Origin: JAICKM01 sp050998805
GTDB lineage: Bacteria > Chloroflexota > Chloroflexia > QHBQ01 > JAICKM01
DNA: 64,000 nt
Assembly: GCA_050998805.1 (NCBI GenBank)
Contig: JBPCPV010000030.1
Coordinates: 70,495-134,494 of the forward strand
Direction of reading: 5' to 3'
Both the position numbers and the translations under genes were made by a program. Shown piece after piece: positions 53,254 through 61,363 of the stretch (its first letter is position 1; each line of letters begins with the position of its first letter). The notes under the pieces were generated by a model. The model ran no database searches. It worked only from the letters and a program-made list of their open reading frames with translations, and was not told the origin of the DNA.

Positions 53254-54834
53254 TTATAGGACTGCTGCCACGGCGGCAAGGCGGCCGCGCCAGGAGGGGT
53301 CGCTGATCCGCGCCCAGGTTCCGGCAAAATCGGTATGGACGGAAGCGGCTGCCTCCTGGCGGTCGGCGAGATAGGCGGCAAGGCCGGGCGGCGGGACGTT
53401 TGCTTTGCGCTTGCTCTTGCCGGACGATAAATAGGCGAGGATCTCCGACGCTGCTACATCGGCGTCGTGGAGCGCGCCCAGCCGGTCCTGCATCGTGGTG
53501 ACATCTTTGATCAGTGCGTCTGCGTCCTCCGGCAGGACAGCGCGGAAGAACTCGAGCGTGTAGCGGAGGTACTTGCCGGTGATACGCAGCGCGTGCAGTT
53601 GGAGGATAGTCGGCGAGGCCATCACGGTCTCGTAGGCGCGCACAGCTTCATAGCGGGTCCAGATCGCCCCGCCGACGACATGGCGCACCTGGAGAGGCTT
53701 GACATCGCCGGTTGCATCTGCGTCGGCGTCCGGCGCGTCGTCCGAGGTCTCGAGCAGCGCGCGGAGGCGCTTTTTGAGGCGGGGGTAGGCTTTGCCTTCG
53801 AGCAGGCCGAGCAGGGTGTTGTTGGTGCGCTCCCTGTCGGCGTTCCAGGCGGCGAGCAGGCCATCGAGATCGTGCTGCTGATCTTCGGGCAGCACAGCCC
53901 GACATGCATAGGCGTTGCCCAGCAGTACATCGCGGTCACGCACCGCGCCGAGGGCGCGCGCGAGTTCACGTAGACCCGGGCGCACCCGCTTGAGTTCGCG
54001 GGCTGGCAGGTAGTCGCTGGTCAGCTCTATGAGAGCGCGCATACGCCGGGTGGCGACGCGCATCCGGTGTATCGCCGTCGGGTCTACACCGTCGCGGGCC
54101 GCGTCTTCGTGCTTACACATTGCGTCGAATTGGACGCTAAGGAGCTTGCGCCCGGCGGTCGCCATGCTGTCTGTCGGCAGGACTGCCGGCGGGCGCTGCT
54201 TGTTCGCTTTGTTGGGCTTCGCGGGGGCGGCCAGCTTCAGGGCGCGCTCGAACTTCGACTCCGGCTGGGGGTCGAGGCCGTACTTGCCGGTGAACAGCTC
54301 GGCCAGGCGGGCGAGGTCGTCGGGCGTGCCGTCGGGGCGGAGTTCGATCTCCAGCTCGTAGAAGCGGAGTGGCGCGTCCGGCGTAGGGATCGTCACGTCG
54401 TCCAGGCTCCACTCGGCCACGAGCCGCCGGCCGTCGTAGAGGTTGCGGACGGTGCGGGTCTGGTCAACCGTAACCAGGTCTGTGAGCGGGTTATCGCCGG
54501 CGATCTCGGATGCCAGGTTGCGGGCCTCGCCTTCCGGCCATGCGCCGATTTCGATGCCGGGCACATCGGCCTGGTATTCCTCGCGGGTATGGACCGCGCC
54601 GTTGGCGTTGCCGAGGCCCTTGAGCGTCAAGAGGAGCTTTTCGTCGCTCTCACGTATGCGGACGGCGAAGCGGTGGTGCAGGAAGCGGCGATCCGCCGTG
54701 TCGAGATAGCGGTCGCGGACCTCTATCGAGCGGGACTCGCGGGCTGTGTATGAGCCGAAGCGGGTGATCCTATGCAGGTGGTCGAACGTGCTCCGGTCGG
54801 GTACTATAAACTTCGCCTCGGTTTCTGTCGGCAA
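53254..54834 (-). CDS. CYTH-CHAD domain protein
   Basis: 526 residues from a TTG at 54834 with AGGAGG 7 nt upstream. Residues about 1-200 are a CYTH/triphosphate-tunnel domain (ETEAKFIVPD as the ExExK-like start, RVRDRYLDT-like VRDRYLDTADR, FYELEIELRPDG). Residues about 235-525 are CHAD (IHRMRVATRRMRALIELTSD, LRELARALGAVRDRDVLLG, RITGKYLRYTLEFF). CHAD domains bind polyphosphate through conserved His/Lys/Arg. The CYTH start motif here reads ETEAK. Probably a polyphosphate- or triphosphate-binding enzyme; located between ppk1 and ppk2. Confidence 0.92.
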   Translation of the reverse strand: MPTETEAKFIVPDRSTFDHLHRITRFGSYTARESRSIEVRDRYLDTADRRFLHHRFAVRIRESDEKLLLTLKGLGNANGAVHTREEYQADVPGIEIGAWPEGEARNLASEIAGDNPLTDLVTVDQTRTVRNLYDGRRLVAEWSLDDVTIPTPDAPLRFYELEIELRPDGTPDDLARLAELFTGKYGLDPQPESKFERALKLAAPAKPNKANKQRPPAVLPTDSMATAGRKLLSVQFDAMCKHEDAARDGVDPTAIHRMRVATRRMRALIELTSDYLPARELKRVRPGLRELARALGAVRDRDVLLGNAYACRAVLPEDQQHDLDGLLAAWNADRERTNNTLLGLLEGKAYPRLKKRLRALLETSDDAPDADADATGDVKPLQVRHVVGGAIWTRYEAVRAYETVMASPTILQLHALRITGKYLRYTLEFFRAVLPEDADALIKDVTTMQDRLGALHDADVAASEILAYLSSGKSKRKANVPPPGLAAYLADRQEAAASVHTDFAGTWARISDPSWRGRLAAVAAVL

Positions 54835-54856
54835 CTTGAGACCTCCTGGTTTTCGG

Positions 54857-57067
54857 CTAGCCCTGCGGGTCCACGCGCCCGTACTGCGTGAGGTATTTGC
54901 GGTACTTTTTGGGGAGCGCGGAGAGCGGGAAGACGACCTCCGGCTCATTGATCACGCGCTGCACTAATGTGCCCTGCACATCGTAGGCCGACGGGTCTGC
55001 GGCATCGGCGGGGCGGGTGTATGTGCCGTCGGGGTTGAGTATGCGTGCCTTTGCGGTGTCGCGCAAGTAGGCATCGAGTATGTCGTTGACGATGTGGGCG
55101 CGGATCGCGTCGTCTTCGATTGGGAAGAGGGTCTCGACGCGGTGATCCAGGTTGCGCGGCATCAGGTCGGCGCTGCCCATCAGGAGTTCGCCCTTGCCGC
55201 CCTTTCCGAAATAGTAGAGGCGGCTGTGTTCGAGGAAGCGCCCGATGATGCTGACCACGCGGATGTTCTCGCTTACTCCGGGCACACCGGGCCGCAGGCA
55301 GCAGACGCCGCGCACGATCAGATCGATCTTGACCCCTGCAGACGACGCCTTATATAGCGCCTCGATGAAGGCCGGGTCCACAAGCCCGTTCATCTTGAAG
55401 ATCATCCGCCCGTCTCCGTGCTCGTTCTGGCGCTGGATTTCGCGCTCGATCAGCGCGAGCAGCCCGCTCCGCAGCGTGAGCGGGGCCACCAGCAGCTTGC
55501 GGTAGCGGGCCTGGTTCGAGTAGCCGGTCAGGTAGTTGAATAGCTCCGAGGCGTCTGCGCCGAAGTCGGGACGGCATGTGAGCAGGCCGAGATCGGTGTA
55601 GCCGCGCGCGGTCGATGGGTTGTAGTTGCCGGTGCCGAGGTGCAGGTAGCGGCGTATGCCCTCGCCCTCTTTGCGGACCACGAGGGCGACTTTGCAGTGG
55701 GTCTTCACGCCGACCAGCCCATAGGTCACATGCACGCCTGCGTGTTCGAGCGCGCGGGCCGACTCAATGTTGTTCTCCTCGTCGCCGCGCGCCTTCAGCT
55801 CCATCAGCACGGCGACCTGCTTGCCGGCATCGGCGGCCTCGAGCAGTGCCTCGATGATCGGGGAGTTGTTGCCCACGCGGTAGAGGGTCTGCTTGATAGC
55901 CAGCACGTTCGGGTCGCCGGCAGCGGTGCGGATGAAGTCAACGACCGGGTTGAACGAATCGAACGGGTGGTGCAGCAAGATGTCGCCCTGCTGGATCGCG
56001 CCGAAGATGCCGGTGTCATGGTTCAGCACAGGCGGTATGCGGGGGATGAAGCTCGGGTCTTTCAGGTCGGGGCGGTTCAGCCGGTATAGCTCAGAGAGGT
56101 CGCTGAGGCCGAGCGGCCCGCGCAGGGTGTAGATGTCGCTCTCATCGAGGCCGAGGTTATCGGCGAGCAGGCTCCGCAGGTGGTCCGGCATGTCCGGCTC
56201 GATGAAAAGCGCGACCGTCGAGCCGAACCGCTGGCGCGACAGGCTCCGCTCAATGGTTTCGAGCAGGTCGTCGGCTTCGAGCTCCTGGATTTCGAGGTCG
56301 GCGTCGCGGATCACCCGAAACGGGTGGACCTCGAGCAACTGCATCTGGGGGAAGAGCGCGCCGAGGTTCGCGGCAAGCACTTGCTCCATCCAGACGTAGA
56401 CGGCGGGCGTAGAGCGGCCGTCGTTGCCGTCGTTGCCCGGCAGGGGCACGAGCCGCGAGAGCACGTTCGGCACCTTGACGCGGGCGAAGCGGTGCCGGCC
56501 GTCGGGGTCAAGCAGCTCGACCACCAGGTTGAGGCTGAGGTTCGAGATGTGGGGGAATGGGTGGCCGGGGTCTATGGCGAGTGGAGTACAGACCGGGAAG
56601 ACCATCCGCTCGAAGTAGTCGGCGAGGCCCGATTGCTGCTCAGTCGTCAGCTCGGTGTACTCGGAGAGGAGGATGCTGGCGGTCGCGAGCGCGGGGCGCA
56701 GCTCGTCCGCGAAGGTGACGGCGAGGGTCTCAAGCAGTGGCAGGATGCGGGCGCGTATCGCGGCCATTTCCTCGCCGGGCGTCATCCCGTCGGGGCTGCG
56801 CTCGCTGACGCCCGACTTGACCTGCTCCCTGATGCCGGAGACTCGGATCATGAATATCTCGTCGAGGTTCGCGGCTACGATGGCAAAGAGCTTGATCCGC
56901 TCGAGCAACGGGTTGCGGGTGTCGAGCGCCTCCTCGAGGATGCGGTCCTGATAGGCGAGCAGGCTCAACTCGCGGTTGATGTACATCGCGGGATCAAGCT
57001 CCGCCGGCAGCAGGATGATGGACGGCTCTTCCTCGTCAATTATGAGCGCGTGTTTTTCAACAGTCAT
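54857..57067 (-). CDS. ppk1: Polyphosphate kinase 1
   Basis: 736 residues. N-terminal YINRELSLLAYQDRILEEAL, head region ANLDEIFMIRVSGIREQV, catalytic His457 in VGVKTHCKVALV, and HLGTGNYNPSTARGYTDLGL, then GSADLMPRNLDHRVETLFPI. It makes and reverses polyphosphate from ATP. The start overlaps the ppx stop (ATGA). Confidence 0.97.
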   Translation of the reverse strand: MTVEKHALIIDEEEPSIILLPAELDPAMYINRELSLLAYQDRILEEALDTRNPLLERIKLFAIVAANLDEIFMIRVSGIREQVKSGVSERSPDGMTPGEEMAAIRARILPLLETLAVTFADELRPALATASILLSEYTELTTEQQSGLADYFERMVFPVCTPLAIDPGHPFPHISNLSLNLVVELLDPDGRHRFARVKVPNVLSRLVPLPGNDGNDGRSTPAVYVWMEQVLAANLGALFPQMQLLEVHPFRVIRDADLEIQELEADDLLETIERSLSRQRFGSTVALFIEPDMPDHLRSLLADNLGLDESDIYTLRGPLGLSDLSELYRLNRPDLKDPSFIPRIPPVLNHDTGIFGAIQQGDILLHHPFDSFNPVVDFIRTAAGDPNVLAIKQTLYRVGNNSPIIEALLEAADAGKQVAVLMELKARGDEENNIESARALEHAGVHVTYGLVGVKTHCKVALVVRKEGEGIRRYLHLGTGNYNPSTARGYTDLGLLTCRPDFGADASELFNYLTGYSNQARYRKLLVAPLTLRSGLLALIEREIQRQNEHGDGRMIFKMNGLVDPAFIEALYKASSAGVKIDLIVRGVCCLRPGVPGVSENIRVVSIIGRFLEHSRLYYFGKGGKGELLMGSADLMPRNLDHRVETLFPIEDDAIRAHIVNDILDAYLRDTAKARILNPDGTYTRPADAADPSAYDVQGTLVQRVINEPEVVFPLSALPKKYRKYLTQYGRVDPQG

Positions 57068-57987
57068 GGGGCTGCTCCCCTTTCGAGCATGGCGCGGCGA
57101 GCTAAGAGGAGTATCGCTCCATCGCGGATGCCCTGCATAGTCACGATAAACGACGGATCGCCGTAGGCGCGCAGCACCTCGCGCGCGATCAGCACGGCGG
57201 GGATGAGCGACGCAGCGCGCTCCGGCGTCATCTCATATTCGGCGGCGAGTTCGGGCGTGGGCAGGGCGCGCAATAGCTTAAGTGCCCGCTCCGGCGCGTC
57301 CTGCGGCATCGGCTGGTCGAAGGCCATGCCGAGCAGAGCCGGCAGCTTGCGGAGTGAGCCGCCGACGCCGACCACACCGGCCGGCCGCTCGCCACGCCCC
57401 GGCATCGCAGGGCGGATCTCGTCGGCCAAGAAGCCGGCAAGCCGGTCCACTTCGCCGCCTGTCGGCTGCTCGGCGGCGAAAAACTGCCGCGCCAGTTTCG
57501 TCGCGCCGAGAGGCAACGAGACGCTCTCCCCAACTTCTTCGCCGCGCCCGACCACAACTTGCACGCTCCCTCCGCCGATGTCGAGTACCGCGCGTGCAGC
57601 CCGCTCCGGCAGGTCGCCTGACGCCGCCAGGAACGCGAGCGCCGCTTCCTGCTGCGTGGTCAGCACCTCGACCGGCAGGCCGGTCGCCGCCCGGATCGCC
57701 TCGCAGACGGCCTCGCCGTTGGCGGCCATGCGGATCGGATAGGTGCCGATCAGGTGGAGGGTCTCCGCGCCGGCACCCTCGGCGGCCTGCTTGAAGTCCT
57801 GGACGGTGGAGATCAGCTCGGCGATCTTCGCCGGTCCGATCTCGCCTCCGCCGTCGAGTTCCGCGCCGAGCCGCAGCCCCGCGCTCAGGGCAAGCACCGG
57901 CTCGACGGTGCGGCCGTCGGTGCGGGCGACCAGCAGGCCGACCGTATTGCTGCCGAGGTCTGCGACTGCGAATGGCGGGGCCTCCAC
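57064..57987 (-). CDS. ppx: Exopolyphosphatase / GppA family
   Basis: 307 residues with a GTG start. ASKHA fold with phosphate loop VADLGSNTVGLLVART, TTQQEAALAFLA in place of the usual EEA motif, and LDIGGGSVQVVVGRG. It lacks the extra C-terminal HD domain of the long forms. It degrades polyphosphate or acts on pppGpp; its place before ppk1 suggests polyphosphate. Two bases separate it from sixA. Confidence 0.93.
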   Translation of the reverse strand: MEAPPFAVADLGSNTVGLLVARTDGRTVEPVLALSAGLRLGAELDGGGEIGPAKIAELISTVQDFKQAAEGAGAETLHLIGTYPIRMAANGEAVCEAIRAATGLPVEVLTTQQEAALAFLAASGDLPERAARAVLDIGGGSVQVVVGRGEEVGESVSLPLGATKLARQFFAAEQPTGGEVDRLAGFLADEIRPAMPGRGERPAGVVGVGGSLRKLPALLGMAFDQPMPQDAPERALKLLRALPTPELAAEYEMTPERAASLIPAVLIAREVLRAYGDPSFIVTMQGIRDGAILLLARRAMLERGAAP

Positions 57988-57988
57988 G

Positions 57989-58492
57989 CTAGGCTTCTCC
58001 TGCTATGTCGTCGGGAGTGTGCAGGCCGCGCAGCACCCCTCCGCCGGGCAGCACATCGGTCCAGTGCTGCACGTCGAACTCAAGCTGGACCAGCCCCGCG
58101 GTCGGCAAGCTGTTGGCCGGGGTGCCCGTCTCGGTGAGTATGTTAGCCAGCCCCTCGAAGGCCGGGTTGTGGCCCACAAGCATCACCGATGCCGCCTCTG
58201 CGGGCAGGTTGCGGACGACGTCGATCAGCGTGTCCACGTCGGCCAGATAGATCTTCGGATTGGCGACAACCTGCGCCCGGCACCCGCCGGCCGATACGGC
58301 GAGTTCGGCTGTCTGGTAGGCGCGCTTCGCGTCGGAGGAAACGACGGCATCGGGGCAGCCGATCTTCGCGGCGAGGTACTTGCCCATCGCCTCGGAGTTG
58401 CGGGTGCCCCGCTCGGTGAGGGTGCGCTCGTGGTCCCCGCCAGGCGCATCGCGCTCCGCCTTGCCGTGGCGCAACAGCAGGAGTGTTTTCAT
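57989..58492 (-). CDS. sixA: SixA-like phosphohistidine phosphatase
   Basis: 167 residues. RHG phosphatase: LLLLRHGKAERD (catalytic His9), SSDAKRAYQTAEL, and LVGHNPAFEGLAN with the second His. It could remove phosphate from histidine of PPK1 or another protein (inference from context). It is the first gene of the polyphosphate operon, RBS AGGAGG 7 nt upstream. Confidence 0.92.
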   Translation of the reverse strand: MKTLLLLRHGKAERDAPGGDHERTLTERGTRNSEAMGKYLAAKIGCPDAVVSSDAKRAYQTAELAVSAGGCRAQVVANPKIYLADVDTLIDVVRNLPAEAASVMLVGHNPAFEGLANILTETGTPANSLPTAGLVQLEFDVQHWTDVLPGGGVLRGLHTPDDIAGEA

Positions 58493-58512
58493 TTGTGTAG
58501 CCTCCTGACTAT

Positions 58513-58541
58513 AGTATACATCATTCTCGCCCCCATGTCAG
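58513..58541 (-). promoter_or_regulatory. Promoter of the polyphosphate operon
   Basis: Minus strand CTGACA (58536-58541), 17-nt spacer, TATACT (58513-58518). The start point near 58506 leaves a short leader with AGGAGG before sixA. Confidence 0.7.
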
Positions 58542-58657
58542 CCCACTACGCGGCTCCGGTGGTCAATATCTTGCTCCAACAGAACACCATCGTTCTTTTC
58601 GTGTTTTTCGTGGATCGGCTTTCCGATGCGGGGCTGAGACTGTGCAAGGGGGGAAGC

Positions 58658-60067
58658 GTGGTGGCTGAAAACTACGACTTGGTGATTGTCGGAGCAGGCT
58701 CCGGCGGGCTGACTGCGGCCCAGTTCGGGACGGCGCTTGGGGCGAAAGTCGCGCTTGTCGAGAAGGCGCGGGTCGGCGGGGATTGCACCTGGACGGGCTG
58801 TGTGCCGAGCAAGGCGCTGATCAAGGTGGCGTGGGTGGCCCACGAGGCGCGGACAGCCGGGCGCTACGGCGTGCGTACCTCCGACCCGACCGTGGATATG
58901 GCGGCGGTGCGCGACTATGTGCAGGGCGCGGTAGCCGAGGTCTATCAGCAGGAGACGCCGGAGAGCCTTCGCGCGAGTGGGATCGACCTGATCCTCGCGC
59001 CGGGCCGGTTCGTTGACCCGCAGACGCTTGCCGCAGGGGGCCGGACGCTTTGCGCGCGGGCTTTCTTGCTCTGCACAGGCGCGCGCCCGAAGCCGCCGGA
59101 CCTGACCGGCTTGGCGGATGTGCCTTACATGACCTACGAGAACATCTTCGATAACGACCGGCTGCCCCATCACCTGCTCGTCGTGGGAGGCGGGCCGGTG
59201 GGGCTTGAGATAGCGCAGGCATACCGGCGGCTGGGGGCGGGCGTCACTGTGGTGGCCGAGAGGCTCTTGCCGCGCGAGGAGCCGGAGGTCGCTGAGGCGC
59301 TTGACCGAGTCTTCGAGAGCGAGGGGCTGCGCCATTTGCGGGGCAGGGCCGAGGCGGTGAGACTCGACGGTGATCGGATCGAGCTGGCCGCTGGCAGCGA
59401 GCAGCTGCGCGGCGATATGCTGCTGGTGGCGGCGGGTCGCGCCCCGGTGGTGGACGGCCTCGGCCTTGATGAGGCCGGCGTGTCGTACTCAGCCTCGGGC
59501 ATTGGTGTGGACGAGCACCTCCTGACTAACGTGAAGGGGATATACGCCGCAGGCGACTGCACCGGCGGCTACCAGTACACCCATTTCGCGGGTTGGCAGG
59601 CGTACAAGGCGGCGCGCAACGCGCTGTTTCCGGGCGCATCCTCCGGCTGGAGCGATGCGGTGCCCGCCGTCACGTTCACCGCGCCCGAAATCTCGCATGT
59701 CGGCCTGCTGGAGGCCGAGGCCCGCAGCAAGTTCGGGGATAGCGTGCAGGTCGCCCGTTGGGACATGGCCCACACCGACAGGGCGGTCTGCGACGACGAG
59801 CGCGACGGCTTCTACAAGGCGGTCTACAAGAAGGACGGCACGCTGCTTGGTGCCACGATCATGGCACCCCACGCCGGCGAGGCGATCACCGAGTGTGTGC
59901 TGGCCCTGGAACGCGGCTGGAAGCTGGCCGAGCTTGCCGCCGTGATCCATGCCTACCCGACGTACTCGACTCCGGTGCAGCTCATGGCGTCCCGCGTCGC
60001 CATCGCCGAGCAACTCAGCGGCTTGGCCGGCAAGGTGATCAGGGGCCTAGCGGATCGCGCAAAGTAG
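58658..60067 (+). CDS. Flavin disulfide oxidoreductase (mercuric reductase-like)
   Basis: 469 residues from a GTG at 58658 (58661 also possible), RBS GGGGGGAAG. FAD motif VIVGAGSGGLTAAQ, redox pair in GGDCTWTGCVPSK (Cys43, Cys48), NAD motif VVGGGPVGLEIAQAY, FAD-2 GIYAAGDCTGG, and C-terminal dimerisation domain with HAYPTYSTPVQL. The C-terminal Cys pair that binds mercury and the N-terminal MerA domain are absent, so a mercury function is unsupported. Confidence 0.9.
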   Translation: MVAENYDLVIVGAGSGGLTAAQFGTALGAKVALVEKARVGGDCTWTGCVPSKALIKVAWVAHEARTAGRYGVRTSDPTVDMAAVRDYVQGAVAEVYQQETPESLRASGIDLILAPGRFVDPQTLAAGGRTLCARAFLLCTGARPKPPDLTGLADVPYMTYENIFDNDRLPHHLLVVGGGPVGLEIAQAYRRLGAGVTVVAERLLPREEPEVAEALDRVFESEGLRHLRGRAEAVRLDGDRIELAAGSEQLRGDMLLVAAGRAPVVDGLGLDEAGVSYSASGIGVDEHLLTNVKGIYAAGDCTGGYQYTHFAGWQAYKAARNALFPGASSGWSDAVPAVTFTAPEISHVGLLEAEARSKFGDSVQVARWDMAHTDRAVCDDERDGFYKAVYKKDGTLLGATIMAPHAGEAITECVLALERGWKLAELAAVIHAYPTYSTPVQLMASRVAIAEQLSGLAGKVIRGLADRAK

Positions 60068-60124
60068 CCGTCCCAACCCGGATCATGTATAATCGGAAGG
60101 CAATGTACAGGATATAAGCATCCG

Positions 60125-60157
60125 TCACTAACTACTAACCACCAACCACTAACCACT
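60125..60157. repeat. Heptanucleotide tract (ACCACTA)n with duplicated flank
   Basis: Period 7, degenerate. It lies between two copies of GCAATGTACAG, at 60100-60110 and 60167-60177. The second copy contains the real rodA start. Confidence 0.7.
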
Positions 60158-60169
60158 CGCCGGAGAGCA

Positions 60170-61342
60170 ATGTACAGAGTAACGGCATCTCAAATAAGCC
60201 TCGGCACCCAGACATGGGTGCGGCGCTGGGCGACCTTCGACTTCGTGCTGCTGATCGCCACGCTGGCCGCCTGCGGCTTTGGCGTGGCGATGGTCTACAG
60301 CGCGACCCACGGCACCGACCCAGCCTCGATCAGTTGGGATAACACCGCCGTCCGTCATGCGTTCTACGCGACGGTCGGTCTCGCGCTGATGTTTATGCTC
60401 ACCAGGTTCGAGTACCACATGCTGGCGAGCTTCGTCTGGCCGCTCTATGTGGGGATGCTGGGGCTGCTCGGCCTGACTACACTGATCGGCCACAGCTCCG
60501 GCGGGGCATCGCGCTGGATCAACACCGGCCTGATCCCGATCCAGCCGAGCGAGATAACCAAGCTCGTGCTGGCATTGACACTGGCAAAATATCTGAGCGA
60601 CAACCAGAAACGGGTGGGCAGCCTGCGCGTCTATATAGGCAGCATCGTGATTGCCGCCCTGCCGATGGCGCTGATCTTCAGCCAACCCGACCTCGGCACC
60701 GCGATGGTCTGCGGCTTCATCTGGCTCGTGATGGTGATCGCGGCGGGGGTGCGGCGTCTGCTGCTCGTCGGCAGCTTCGTCATCGCCCTGCCTGCGGGCT
60801 TTGCGATCTGGACATACCTCCTAAAGAGCAGCCCCAAGACCTTCGGCTACATGCAGGACCGGCTGCTGATCTTCCTGCACCCTGAGAGCGACCCGCTGGG
60901 GCAGGGCTACAACATCTTGCAGTCGAGGATCAGCATCGGCACCGGGGGGCTGTTCGGGCAGGGGTTCTTGGCGGGAACTCAGAGCCAGTTGCACTTCCTC
61001 AAGGTGCAGTATGCCGACTTTATCTTCTCGGTTGTGGCCGAGGAGTTTGGGCTGATCGGCGCTGTGGCTCTGGTCGCGCTGCTCTACGTGATCGTCGCCC
61101 GCTATCTGCATGTCGCGATCCAATCGCCCGACAGCTTCGGTTCGCTGATCGCGGTGGGGCTGGCTGCATGGCTCGGTATGCACATCTTCGTGAACGTCGG
61201 CATGAACCTCGGGCTGATGCCGGTGGTCGGCATCCCGCTGCCGTTCATCAGCTACGGCGGCTCCTCCCTACTCAGCCTGCTGATCGCCCAGGGGCTGATA
61301 CAGAGCATCGCCTTGCGTTCGCGCAAAGTGGTGTTTGGGTAG
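60170..61342 (+). CDS. rodA: RodA/FtsW/SpoVE family peptidoglycan polymerase
   Basis: 390 residues, about ten membrane helices. SEDS-family motifs: ASRWINTGLIPIQPSEITKL, SQPDLGTAMVCGFIWLVMV, DPLGQGYNILQSRISIGTGG, FLAGTQSQLHFLKVQYADFI, MPVVGIPLPFISYGGSSLL. It polymerises lipid II at the membrane with a class B PBP. The start is preceded by a duplicated start-like copy at 60103. Confidence 0.94.
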   Translation: MYRVTASQISLGTQTWVRRWATFDFVLLIATLAACGFGVAMVYSATHGTDPASISWDNTAVRHAFYATVGLALMFMLTRFEYHMLASFVWPLYVGMLGLLGLTTLIGHSSGGASRWINTGLIPIQPSEITKLVLALTLAKYLSDNQKRVGSLRVYIGSIVIAALPMALIFSQPDLGTAMVCGFIWLVMVIAAGVRRLLLVGSFVIALPAGFAIWTYLLKSSPKTFGYMQDRLLIFLHPESDPLGQGYNILQSRISIGTGGLFGQGFLAGTQSQLHFLKVQYADFIFSVVAEEFGLIGAVALVALLYVIVARYLHVAIQSPDSFGSLIAVGLAAWLGMHIFVNVGMNLGLMPVVGIPLPFISYGGSSLLSLLIAQGLIQSIALRSRKVVFG

Positions 61343-61363
61343 CCGTCCCAGCCGACCCCTCCC

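Noticed and set aside
57743..58657. Long N-terminal extension of the flavin oxidoreductase reading from 57743
   Set aside because: The extension runs antisense through ppx and sixA and lacks homology; the FAD motif starts right after the GTG at 58658.
58658..60067. Mercuric reductase as a sign of mercury resistance
   Set aside because: The C-terminal Cys pair and N-terminal metal-binding domain are missing and there are no other mer genes.
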